A stretch of 64,000 bases of DNA from Flavobacteriales bacterium (GTDB lineage: Bacteria > Bacteroidota > Bacteroidia > Flavobacteriales_F > PHOS-HE28). This document shows, piece by piece, positions 33,057 through 40,392 of this stretch. The stretch is taken from positions 1,302,001 through 1,366,000 of the forward strand of contig CP065018.1 in NCBI GenBank assembly GCA_016700415.1. Reading direction: 5' to 3'. A model generated the notes under the pieces. The model was not told where the DNA came from. It did no database searches and was given only the letters and a program-made list of their open reading frames with translations. The position numbers and the translations under genes were made by a program. The stretch's first letter is position 1; each line of letters begins with the position of its first letter.

Positions 33057-33905
33057 ATGACCCGCGCCCTGCCGTTGACCGGCCTCTTCATTCTGATGCT
33101 CGCCGCCTGTAAGAAGGACGGCGCAGTCCCGGCGTACGTGCAGTTCAATACGCCAACAGTGATCGATGCGAGCGGGCACGGTGTCTCCTCGAAGATCACC
33201 GACCTGTGGGTGTATGTGAACGACCAGCCCGTGGGCGTGTGGGAACCCGGCAGGCGGATCCCGATGATCGCCGATGGCACGGCCAACGTGAAGCTGATCG
33301 CCGGGGTACGTAAGAACGGCATCACCGACGACCGGATCCAATACCCTTTCTATGCCACCTGGCAGCAGCAGGTGCAATTGGTGCCGGAGCAAACACTGAC
33401 GCTAACCCCCGAGATCCATTACTTCGACAACCTCAACTACTGGCTGGCGGACTTCGACAATGGCCAACTCTTCGACACGGTGGCCTGCACGGCGACCATG
33501 GAACTGGTACCCTCGGACAGCACGCTCATCGGGCAGGGCATCCAGAACGGCCGCATCACCTTGGACACCGAGCATGCCCTGTACCGCGGCGTCAGCAGCG
33601 GCGACCCGTTCACGAACATCGGCAGCACGGCCTTCCTGGAGGTGGACTATCGGAGTGACACCCGCCTGCTGGTGGGCGTCCGCTTCACCTTGGCCGGCGT
33701 GCAGTACATCACGCCCTACGTCTATGCCCTGCCCACCAAGCAGGCGGACGGGAGCATGCCGTGGAACAAGATCTACATCGACCTTGCCGAACCGTGGAAC
33801 GTGCCCGGGGCGTTGGACAAGCACTTCTACCTCCAGGCCGCATTGGAGAATGGCGCCACTACAAGCATCGTGGAGGTGGACAACATCAAGCTGGTGCGGC
33901 CCTGA
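33057..33905 (+). CDS. Predicted outer-membrane lipoprotein, function unknown
   Basis: 282 aa. The ATG at 33057 begins a lipoprotein signal (MTRALPLTGLFILMLAAC, lipobox LAAC, mature KKDGAVPAY). A GTG 54 nt upstream overlaps the previous stop and would bury the signal behind a polar tail. The mature part is beta-rich: a carboxypeptidase-like/Ig-like first part (SSKITDLWVYVNDQPVGVWE, then RIPMIADGTANVKLIAGVRK) and a concanavalin-like second part (FLEVDYRSDTRLLVGVRF, WNKIYIDLAEPWN). I do not recognise a catalytic site. The sugar-transferase gene begins 2 nt after its stop, so they are translationally coupled. Confidence 0.8.
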   Translation: MTRALPLTGLFILMLAACKKDGAVPAYVQFNTPTVIDASGHGVSSKITDLWVYVNDQPVGVWEPGRRIPMIADGTANVKLIAGVRKNGITDDRIQYPFYATWQQQVQLVPEQTLTLTPEIHYFDNLNYWLADFDNGQLFDTVACTATMELVPSDSTLIGQGIQNGRITLDTEHALYRGVSSGDPFTNIGSTAFLEVDYRSDTRLLVGVRFTLAGVQYITPYVYALPTKQADGSMPWNKIYIDLAEPWNVPGALDKHFYLQAALENGATTSIVEVDNIKLVRP

Positions 33906-33907
33906 AG

Positions 33908-35323
33908 ATGAACAAGCGGTCGCAGACGATGCTGTACGTGGTGGCCGACCTGGTGGCCACGGCACTCGCATGGACGCTTTTCTTCCTGTTCCGCAAAATG
34001 TACCTGGAACCGCTGAAGTTCCATTATCCGGTGCCGGTGGACCTGGACCACCGCTACTGGCTGGGCCTGTCCGTGGTGCCGGTGTTCTGGGTGCTGCTGT
34101 TCGTAATGATCGGCGGCTATTCGGACATCTTCCGGCGTTTCCGCATCAAGGAACTGGGCCAGACCCTGCTGATCAGCTTCATCGGCTCCATGGTGATCTT
34201 CTTCGCCCTCTTGCTGGACGACACCATCCCCGGCCCGGCGTACTACTACCGCTCGTTCGGCGCCTTTTTCGGCCTGAACTTCGGGCTGCTTTTCCTCTTC
34301 CGCTTCCTGCTCACCAGCCGCACAGTGCGCCGGGTACACGACCGCCGGATCGGCTTCAACACCTTACTGATCGGCGGCAATGAACGGGCCATCTCCATCC
34401 ATTCGGAGATCGAGGACCTGCCGAAATCTCCCGGCAACCGCTTCGTGGGCTTCGTGAACGTGAACGGCGGGGACCAGCACTTGGCGGAGATGGGCCTTCC
34501 TCGTTTGGGCAAATGGGATGAGCTACGCACATTGATCCCGCAATACGGTGTGGAGGAAGCGATCATCGCGGTGGAAAGCAGCGAGCACGCCCACATCAGC
34601 AAGATCCTCAACGAGCTGGACGGCACCGCAGTGCGGATCAAGATCATCCCGGACATGTACGACATCCTCGCGGGCAGTGTGAAGATGACCAGCATCTTCG
34701 GCGCGCCGCTGATCGAGGTGAACCCACAGATCATGCCGGCCTGGCAGTTCGCCCTGAAACGCCTGATGGACGTGACCTTCAGCATCCTGGCCTTGATCGT
34801 CCTGTTCCCTTTCCTCTTGGTGATCGCGGTGCTTGTAAAGCTCGGTTCCCCCGGACCCGTCTTCTTTCGCCAAGAACGGATCGGGCTATCCGGGAAGCCT
34901 TTCCGGATCATCAAATTCCGCAGCATGGAGGCGAATGCCGAGCGGGATGGGCCGCAGCTCAGCAGCACGTCGGACCCGCGCATCACCGGCATCGGGCGTA
35001 TCCTGCGCAGGGCGCGGATAGACGAGCTGCCACAGTTCTGGAACGTGATCAAAGGCGAAATGAGCTTGGTGGGGCCACGGCCCGAGCGGCAGCACTTCAT
35101 TGACGAGATCACCAAGGTGGCACCCCATTACCGCCACCTGCACAAAGTGCGGCCGGGCCTCACCAGTTGGGGGCAGGTGAAATTCGGCTACGCCGAGAAC
35201 GTGGACCAGATGGTGCGCCGCCTGAAGTACGACATCCTCTACATCGAGAACATGAGCCTCGCGGTGGACCTGAAGATCCTGGCCTACACCGTGATCATCA
35301 TTTTGAAGGGCGACGGCAAGTAG
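33908..35323 (+). CDS. Polyprenyl-phosphate sugar-1-phosphate transferase (exopolysaccharide initiating enzyme)
   Basis: Transfers a sugar-1-phosphate to undecaprenyl phosphate to start a surface polysaccharide. The ATG at 33908 (MNKRSQTMLYVVADL) opens the first of four membrane helices. A CoA-binding-like/Rossmann region follows (RIGFNTLLIGGNERA ... VGFVNVNGG). The C-terminal bacterial sugar-transferase domain begins at KRLMDVTFSILALIVLFPF and contains FFRQERIGLSGKPFRIIKFR, RRARIDELPQFWNVIKGEMS, LVGPRPER and RPGLTSWGQV. The 471 aa order is the WbaP/EpsL-like type. No other glycosyltransferases lie nearby, so it acts with a locus elsewhere. It ends inside a palindromic repeat. Confidence 0.94.
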   Translation: MNKRSQTMLYVVADLVATALAWTLFFLFRKMYLEPLKFHYPVPVDLDHRYWLGLSVVPVFWVLLFVMIGGYSDIFRRFRIKELGQTLLISFIGSMVIFFALLLDDTIPGPAYYYRSFGAFFGLNFGLLFLFRFLLTSRTVRRVHDRRIGFNTLLIGGNERAISIHSEIEDLPKSPGNRFVGFVNVNGGDQHLAEMGLPRLGKWDELRTLIPQYGVEEAIIAVESSEHAHISKILNELDGTAVRIKIIPDMYDILAGSVKMTSIFGAPLIEVNPQIMPAWQFALKRLMDVTFSILALIVLFPFLLVIAVLVKLGSPGPVFFRQERIGLSGKPFRIIKFRSMEANAERDGPQLSSTSDPRITGIGRILRRARIDELPQFWNVIKGEMSLVGPRPERQHFIDEITKVAPHYRHLHKVRPGLTSWGQVKFGYAENVDQMVRRLKYDILYIENMSLAVDLKILAYTVIIILKGDGK

Positions 35324-35362
35324 GGGCGATGCATGCATCGCCCCTGCTTGCGTCGCCCCTAC
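35320..35362. repeat. Palindromic GTAGGGGCGATGCATGCATC element (copy 2)
   Basis: A perfect 22-bp palindrome (GGGGCGATGCA/TGCATCGCCCC, 35323-35344) starts on the TAG stop of the sugar-transferase gene. A second inverted pair, GTAGGGGCGA (35320-35329) and TCGCCCCTAC (35353-35362), encloses it. Related to the element at 176-223. Confidence 0.8.
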
Positions 35363-35367
35363 ATTCG
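35360..35367 (+). promoter_or_regulatory. -7-like box TACATTCG, 4 nt before the dehydrogenase gene
   Basis: TACATTCG then CCAC and the ATG at 35372. Its TAC is the last part of the palindromic element, so repeat and promoter overlap. One mismatch to TAnnTTTG. Confidence 0.5.
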
Positions 35368-35371
35368 CCAC

Positions 35372-36259
35372 ATGAAAATTTCCGTTATCGGCGCGGGCCA
35401 AATGGGCAACGGTATCGCGCACGTGTTCGCCCAAGGCGGCCACGACGTGGTCCTCATCGACATCGCGCAGGCCAGCTTGGACAAGGCCCTGGCCACCATC
35501 GGCAAGAACATGGGCCGGCAGGTGGAGAAGGGCAAACTCGCCGAGGCCGACATGCAGGCCGCATTGGCACGCATTTCAACAAACACCATCACTTCGGAAG
35601 GCGTGAAGAACGCCGAGCTCGTGGTGGAGGCCGCCACGGAGAACGTGGACCTGAAGCTGAAGATCTTCAAGGACATCGACGCGCACGCGCCCGTGGGCTG
35701 CATCCTCGCCACCAACACCAGCAGCATCAGCATCACCAAGATCGCGGCTGTGACCGGAAGGCCCGCACAGGTCATCGGTATGCACTTCATGAACCCGGTT
35801 CCGGTGATGAAGCTCGTGGAGGTGATCCGAGGCTACAATACCAGTGACGCGGTGACCAAGGCGGTGATGGAGCTGAGCCGCGCCATCGGCAAAGAGCCCG
35901 TGGAGGTACGCGACTACGCGGGCTTCGTGGCGAACCGCATACTGATGCCGATGATCAACGAGGCCATCGAAACGCTCTTCCAGGGCGTGGGCGGCGTGGC
36001 GGACATCGACACGGTGATGAAGCTCGGCATGGCACACCCCATGGGGCCGCTACAGCTGGCGGACTTCATCGGCTTGGACACCTGCTTAGCGATCATGCGC
36101 GTACTGCACGACGGCTTCGGCCAGCCGAAATACGCGCCCTGTCCCCTGCTGGTGCAGATGGTGACGGCCGGCAAGCTCGGCGTGAAGAGCGGTGAGGGTT
36201 TCTACGCCTACACGCCCGGCAGCAAGGATCTGGTGGTGGCGCCGGCATTCGCTTCCTGA
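35372..36259 (+). CDS. hbd: 3-hydroxybutyryl-CoA dehydrogenase
   Basis: NAD(P)-linked oxidation or reduction of 3-hydroxyacyl-CoA, probably acetoacetyl-CoA/3-hydroxybutyryl-CoA. The start at 35372 gives MKISVIGAGQMGNGIAHVFA with the Gly-rich dinucleotide motif. NTSSISITKIA holds the conserved catalytic-region Ser, and IGMHFMNPVPVMKLVEVI contains the catalytic His of HFMNP. The C-terminal helical domain begins FVANRILMPMINEAIETLFQ and includes GMAHPMGPLQLADFIGLDT. 295 aa is the stand-alone (not FadB-fused) length. It has its own promoter-like box; the following lipoprotein gene starts 2 nt after its stop. Confidence 0.95.
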   Translation: MKISVIGAGQMGNGIAHVFAQGGHDVVLIDIAQASLDKALATIGKNMGRQVEKGKLAEADMQAALARISTNTITSEGVKNAELVVEAATENVDLKLKIFKDIDAHAPVGCILATNTSSISITKIAAVTGRPAQVIGMHFMNPVPVMKLVEVIRGYNTSDAVTKAVMELSRAIGKEPVEVRDYAGFVANRILMPMINEAIETLFQGVGGVADIDTVMKLGMAHPMGPLQLADFIGLDTCLAIMRVLHDGFGQPKYAPCPLLVQMVTAGKLGVKSGEGFYAYTPGSKDLVVAPAFAS

Positions 36260-36261
36260 GC

Positions 36262-36762
36262 ATGGGCCGCCTCCTTGCTCCTGTTGTTGCGGGCATCGCG
36301 CTGTTGGCTGGCTGTGGCCAGCCGGAGCAACCCTCTTCCCGCTACGACATCGACGCCAACGCCCAAGGCGAGCCGGAAATGGAGACACACTGCTACCTGC
36401 AGGTCGCCCAAGGAGCGCCCCGCATTGAAGGCCGCGATACCATCCCCGGTCCGGTGGATTCACTTTACATCCGGCTGGACATCCTCGGCGAACTGGCCAA
36501 TGGCGTGTACAACTGGCTGCCGGAGGAAAAAGACCACATGATCGGCTCCTTTCAAGGTTCCATCGACGGTGACGAGGTGACCGCTGTATACACCTACACC
36601 GCAGAAGGCGCGACCGGAAAGCAGGAGGTGCTCTTCAAGGTGGAGGACGGCCAATTGCGTGTGGCCACCGGCGAAATGGAGACATCCGAAGGGGTGATCC
36701 TGTTCAAGGACAAGTCGCAGGTGACCTACGGCGAGCCGATCCCGAAGGTGGATTGCAAATAG
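36262..36762 (+). CDS. Small lipoprotein, function unknown
   Basis: 166 aa, starting with a lipoprotein signal (MGRLLAPVVAGIALLAGC, lipobox LAGC). The mature protein is acidic and beta-rich, with a conserved-looking core in the middle (LANGVYNWLPEEKDHMIGSF then DGDEVTAVYTYTAEG). This resembles small Bacteroidota lipoproteins that measure or bind nothing known; I cannot name a domain. Translational coupling to hbd (2-nt gap) indicates co-expression rather than a shared pathway. Confidence 0.8.
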   Translation: MGRLLAPVVAGIALLAGCGQPEQPSSRYDIDANAQGEPEMETHCYLQVAQGAPRIEGRDTIPGPVDSLYIRLDILGELANGVYNWLPEEKDHMIGSFQGSIDGDEVTAVYTYTAEGATGKQEVLFKVEDGQLRVATGEMETSEGVILFKDKSQVTYGEPIPKVDCK

Positions 36763-36835
36763 ATCAAGGGGACCGCTGAGCATGCCTCCGGCTGCCAGGC
36801 GCGCAGAGAAATGCTGGATGTGATCGGTAAGTAGA

Positions 36836-36900
36836 CGACTACTGACTGCCACTGCCAACTGCCAACTGGCCCCCTGTGTTCTCGGTACCTCTGTGGTGAA
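36836..36900. repeat. Mixed intergenic repeat words (CTGCCAACTGCCAACTGG and CCACAGAGG families)
   Basis: CTGCCACTGCCAACTGCCAA followed by CTGGCC at 36847-36871 belongs to the same word family as copy A (2903-3058). CCCTGTGTTCTCGGTACCTC then TGTGGTGAA (36872-36900) is, on the minus strand, a relative of the CCACAGAGG element at 8185-8211. Two repeat families therefore abut in one 177-bp gap. A further CTGCCAACTGGGACTGCTGA lies at 16319-16338. Confidence 0.55.
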
Positions 36901-36939
36901 ACTTCAGCATTCCAGTTTCAAAAGCTCGACCTTTCGCCC

Positions 36940-37656
36940 ATGAAGATGCGCATCAACACACTGCTGGGTACGGCGGCGATCCCGAACAATGGAGGCACGT
37001 TGCGCTTCTACCAGCGTGGGGAGGATTTTGCCATCGAGGTCGTGGGCATCGACGGCGACCTGATGAACAGCGCGGTGCATGGCAGCGAGGAATTGCTGGC
37101 GGAAATGGCATTGAAGCGGCTTCCATCTCCCTTGACAGCACGCGTGCTCGTGGGCGGCCTCGGCATGGGTTTCACACTGCGCGCGGCGCTAAAGCACACC
37201 GGCCCAAAGTCACAGGTGGTGGTGGCGGAACTGGTGCCGGAGGTGATCGAATGGAACAAGGGACCGTTAGGCGAAAAAGCGGGAAACCCCATGCAGGACC
37301 CGCGTGCCTTGGTGCGTGAAGGCGATGTGGCCGCGATCATCCGCGAACGGAAAGAAGCTTACGACACCATCCTGTTGGACACGGACAACGGCCCGGAAGG
37401 TTTGACGCAGAACGACAATCGCAAGATCTACAGCACAGCCGGCATTCGTGCTATTTATGACTGCCTACGCACCGGTGGCGTGCTGGCGGTATGGAGCACG
37501 CATCCGGACAAGCCCTTCTCGCGGCGCTTAGGCATGGGCGGCTTCCGCGTGGAAGAGGTGCAAGTGCCCGCCACGGGAACGAAAGGCACGCGGCACACGC
37601 TGTGGTTCGCGAAGAAGTTACCGCCGGAGCGGAAGGGGCCGCAGCGGCGCAAGTGA
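36940..37656 (+). CDS. Spermidine synthase-like / SAM-dependent methyltransferase-fold protein
   Basis: 238 aa. The N-terminal beta-hairpin region (TLRFYQRGEDFAIEVVGI, LMNSAVHGSEELLAEMA) resembles the spermidine synthase start. RVLVGGLGMGFTLRAALKH is the SAM/dcSAM-binding Gly motif, VVVAELVPEVIEWN the acidic strand, and YDTILLDTDNGPEGLT the catalytic-region D-x-D-N in which polyamine synthases have D-(A)-x-D. Amine-substrate residues are not conclusive, so it may be a spermidine synthase-like methyltransferase instead. A basic tail (PPERKGPQRRK) ends the protein. Single gene with no polyamine neighbours. Confidence 0.75.
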   Translation: MKMRINTLLGTAAIPNNGGTLRFYQRGEDFAIEVVGIDGDLMNSAVHGSEELLAEMALKRLPSPLTARVLVGGLGMGFTLRAALKHTGPKSQVVVAELVPEVIEWNKGPLGEKAGNPMQDPRALVREGDVAAIIRERKEAYDTILLDTDNGPEGLTQNDNRKIYSTAGIRAIYDCLRTGGVLAVWSTHPDKPFSRRLGMGGFRVEEVQVPATGTKGTRHTLWFAKKLPPERKGPQRRK

Positions 37657-37797
37657 TCTGCACAGCTGCGATCCGATAGCGGCCTTTCTTCATCCCGGTA
37701 CACGCGCTCAGCAGCCACGGCCCCACGTTAACAATACGTTGAGGTCCCGGTCGGGGAGGTCATGTCGTGGCCATACTTTGCACCTCACCCGTCCAAC

Positions 37798-38784
37798 ATG
37801 AGCAGCATCGAGGGGAATATCGCCGCTGGTACCTCCAACGAAAAAGGCCCGCCGTTGCACGTAGGCCCGAACGCCCGCAAGGTCGTCTTTATCATCGCCA
37901 TGCTGCTCTGCCTCAGCCCGGCGATGGGGCCGCCGCTGGCGCTGCTGTTAGGCTTGGTACTATCGATCACCATCGGCGATCCCTTCTCGGAATTCAATCA
38001 CAAGGCCACCGGCTGGTTGCTGAAGGCATCCGTGGTGGGCCTTGGCTTCGGCATGAACCTGCAGCATGCCATCGCCGCCGGCAAAGACGGGCTGATCTTC
38101 ACTGTGTTCTCCATCGTGATCACCCTCGGCGCAGGCTGGTTCATCGCCAAGCGGCTGAAGGTGGACGGCATCTCCGCTTTTCTCATCTCCAGCGGCACCG
38201 CCATCTGCGGTGGTAGCGCCATCGCCGCCGTATCGCCCATCGTGCAGGCTGACCGCAAGCAGATGTCCGTCGCGCTCGGCACCGTCTTCATCCTCAACTC
38301 CGTAGCCCTTTTGGTCTTCCCGCTGCTGGGGCATCTGCTGGGCATGAGCCAGCACCAGTTCGGCATGTGGTGCGCCATCGCCATTCACGACACCAGCTCC
38401 GTGGTGGGCGCGGGCGCGGCCTACGGCAACGAAGCGTTACAGGTGGCCACTACGGTAAAGCTCGAGCGCGCGCTCTGGATCATCCCGCTATCGCTGATCA
38501 CAGCGCTGGTGATGAAGGGCGGCGGCAAGGTGAATATCCCTTGGTTCATCGGCCTCTTCATCGCGGCCATGATCATCAGCAGTTACTTCCCGCAATACAA
38601 CGAGATCTACGGCTGGCTCGCGCTGGCAGCCAAACGCGGCCTCACCCTTACGCTCTTCCTCATCGGCGCCAGCCTCACTTTGGAAACCATGCGTGCCGTA
38701 GGCGTGAAGCCGATGGTATTGGGGATCCTGCTGTGGATCATCATCAGCGTGATGTCGTTGGTGGCGATCCTGTGGGTGGGTTGA
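37798..38784 (+). CDS. YeiH/UPF0324 family putative sulfate exporter
   Basis: Integral membrane protein of 328 aa with about ten helices. ATG at 37798 is preferred to 37762, because a TACTTTG-like -7 sequence (37773-37779) lies between them. Family features: LLGLVLSITIGDPF, the central FLISSGTAICGGSAIAAVSP with its conserved Gly/Ala-rich turn, AVALGTVFILNSVALLVFPL-type helix (here VALGTVFILNSVALLVF) and HDTSSVVGAGAAYG. YeiH proteins are annotated as putative sulfate exporters, though direct evidence is thin. Isolated gene. Confidence 0.9.
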   Translation: MSSIEGNIAAGTSNEKGPPLHVGPNARKVVFIIAMLLCLSPAMGPPLALLLGLVLSITIGDPFSEFNHKATGWLLKASVVGLGFGMNLQHAIAAGKDGLIFTVFSIVITLGAGWFIAKRLKVDGISAFLISSGTAICGGSAIAAVSPIVQADRKQMSVALGTVFILNSVALLVFPLLGHLLGMSQHQFGMWCAIAIHDTSSVVGAGAAYGNEALQVATTVKLERALWIIPLSLITALVMKGGGKVNIPWFIGLFIAAMIISSYFPQYNEIYGWLALAAKRGLTLTLFLIGASLTLETMRAVGVKPMVLGILLWIIISVMSLVAILWVG

Positions 38785-39224
38785 AGGATGGAACGCTGAA
38801 GACACGGAACGATCGGATCTGCGCGGACCAAAGGCGAAATTGGTGATCCGGGAGTGGACGACCCCCAAATGTTCAATCTCACCGGTGTCCAGATCCCCAA
38901 TAAGGACCGGCGTTCAATTCCGGTGCTCTGCGTCCTCCTCTTCTTAGTCTGAATAGCCCTTTAGCATTCCAACCGGTCGGACCTCATCACCGCCTTCAGG
39001 CCCGCAATGGCGTTGGCGTCTCAAGCGTGAACGCACGAACACCTCCCCACCGCTTCCCAATGATGTGGAAAACTGCTCCCTTGTCGGGTGTGTCCGATCC
39101 GAGCTGCCGGATAGTTTCGCCGACCGAAATTCAACCCCTGACCCGATCGGCCCCTGCCTTCATCGAATTTCCCGAACAACGCGAAAGCGCGGGCGTTAAG
39201 GCATCCGGACCAACATCCACGACC
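38785..39224. other. Intergenic stretch without a recognised gene
   Basis: 440 bases after the YeiH gene. A frame open to 39027 exists but has no family resemblance. No hairpin with a T run, no RNA gene and no clear promoter box were seen. The words AAAGACGGAACGAT and CCGGTGTCC-CCGG-type short inverted pieces are not convincing. Confidence 0.5.
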
Positions 39225-39737
39225 ATGACAAATTCACTTCAGCGTACTGCGATCACCTGCTTCGCCATCCTCTTGGGTCTTTTCGCTTCCGAACGGTCGG
39301 TCGCGGCTCCTCCCCCGGCGGCCAATATGGACCAAGTGGCACTAACAGCGTGGCTAGATCTGTCAGGCGGGAACTCAAGCGACGTGATCGTAGAGGTACA
39401 CGTGAACGGCACCAAGGACTGGGGCCGCCCCGATGCGGACGGCCGCGTGGACCTGATGCTTCCCGCCGATGCGGTGGCCTTGATCAGCTTCCGAAAGCCC
39501 GGGCACCTCACCAAGACGGTGTCGGTGGATACACACAACATGGAGGCCGGCAACTTCAAAAGCAAGCAACGCAGCCTCACCTTCGGCGTGAAGCTGGACG
39601 CGATCACGGACTACGAAGGGCTGGTGTACGCCGGGCCGGTCGGTGTGCTGGCCTTCAACTCGGCCGATGGCGGCCTTATGGTGGAACACGACCAGCAACT
39701 GGTACCCGAGCGCCAGCAGAAGACGGTGGTGTTCTAA
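39225..39737 (+). CDS. Secreted protein of unknown function
   Basis: 170 aa from the ATG at 39225, which begins a signal peptide (MTNSLQRTAITCFAILLGLF, cleavage after VAA). The mature part is a small beta-sandwich-like domain: VIVEVHVNGTKDWGRPDADG, VDLMLPADAVALISFRKPGH, TKTVSVDTHN and a C-terminal FGVKLDAITD. This resembles the carboxypeptidase-like regulatory or transthyretin-like fold found in Bacteroidota envelope proteins that respond to nothing known. Ends before two hairpins. An upstream ATG (39027) would add 66 residues without similarity. Confidence 0.75.
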   Translation: MTNSLQRTAITCFAILLGLFASERSVAAPPPAANMDQVALTAWLDLSGGNSSDVIVEVHVNGTKDWGRPDADGRVDLMLPADAVALISFRKPGHLTKTVSVDTHNMEAGNFKSKQRSLTFGVKLDAITDYEGLVYAGPVGVLAFNSADGGLMVEHDQQLVPERQQKTVVF

Positions 39738-39779
39738 GCGCCGGGCGCCGGTTGAACCCCCCGGACCACGCATTCACGC

Positions 39780-39861
39780 CCCCGGCGCACGGCCGGGGTG
39801 AGAACAAGAGGAGATCACAATGCACGAACACCTGCGCATGGCGCGGGTGTTCGTGCATTGT
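39780..39861. terminator. Two hairpins between convergent genes, one with a near-perfect 21-bp stem
   Basis: Hairpin 1: CCCCGGC (39780-39786) and GCCGGGG (39792-39798). Hairpin 2: ACAATGCACGAACACC (39817-39832) pairs perfectly with GGTGTTCGTGCATTGT (39846-39861); a T-G wobble and GCGC/GCGC extend the stem to 21 bp with a 3-nt loop. It lies between the secreted-protein gene (plus) and the hibernation factor (minus), so it probably ends both transcripts. Confidence 0.75.
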
Positions 39862-39887
39862 ACTTGGTGTGAATGTCTTTGCTGGCA

Positions 39888-40211
39888 CTACCGTGCTTCC
39901 ATGCGGCCCACCAAGTTGGCCACTGCATTGCGAAGACGCTCGGCCGCACCGGCGATGGCCTGGTGCAGGTTGCTGTCCGCGTGGGTGACGGCCAAGGGTT
40001 TCAGGCCGCGCAATCGGGCCTCCATCATGCATTCGTGGTCGCGTTCGCCGAACTTGTCGCCGTTCACGTCCCGCAGGTGGACCTCCACGCGAGTAAGGCG
40101 CTCGTCGAAGTGGGCCATGGCCTTGTTCACGTTGTTGCGGACGTGCTCTTCCAAGCCTGCCGAGCTTTCAATGTTCTTGTCGGTGCGGATGAGGATCTGC
40201 AAAGTCTCCAT
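39888..40211 (-). CDS. hpf: Ribosome hibernation promoting factor (HPF/RaiA family)
   Basis: 107 aa protein that binds the 30S decoding region when growth stops. The beta-alpha-beta-beta-beta-alpha order of the S30AE domain is visible: METLQILIRTDKNIESSAGL, then VRNNVNKAMAHFDERLTRVE, VHLRDVNGDKFGERDHECMM, ARLRGLKPLAVTHADSNLHQ and AIAGAAERLRNAVANLVGRM. The length is that of the short HPF; the dimerising C-terminal tail of long HPF is missing. The basic patch on the second helix is modest. Confidence 0.85.
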   Translation of the reverse strand: METLQILIRTDKNIESSAGLEEHVRNNVNKAMAHFDERLTRVEVHLRDVNGDKFGERDHECMMEARLRGLKPLAVTHADSNLHQAIAGAAERLRNAVANLVGRMEAR

Positions 40212-40380
40212 GGTTTTCGGATCGTTGTCTGCGGTCGTTGGTCCCGTGGATGGGGGGGGAAGTTAAAATGGAATGATGGATGGACGGGATAACCATGGCC
40301 ACGTTCATTCACGATCCCGGATCAAGCCCGGAATGACACTCGTTCTTGGGGCGGGTCGCGCCAGAGGCAACTCCCCTGCG

Positions 40381-40388
40381 TAGGTTTG
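40381..40388 (+). promoter_or_regulatory. -7 box TAGGTTTG, 4 nt before the THUMP methyltransferase
   Basis: A perfect TAnnTTTG box followed by GGCC and ATG at 40393. It supports the first ATG rather than the one at 40435. Confidence 0.6.
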
Positions 40389-40392
40389 GGCC

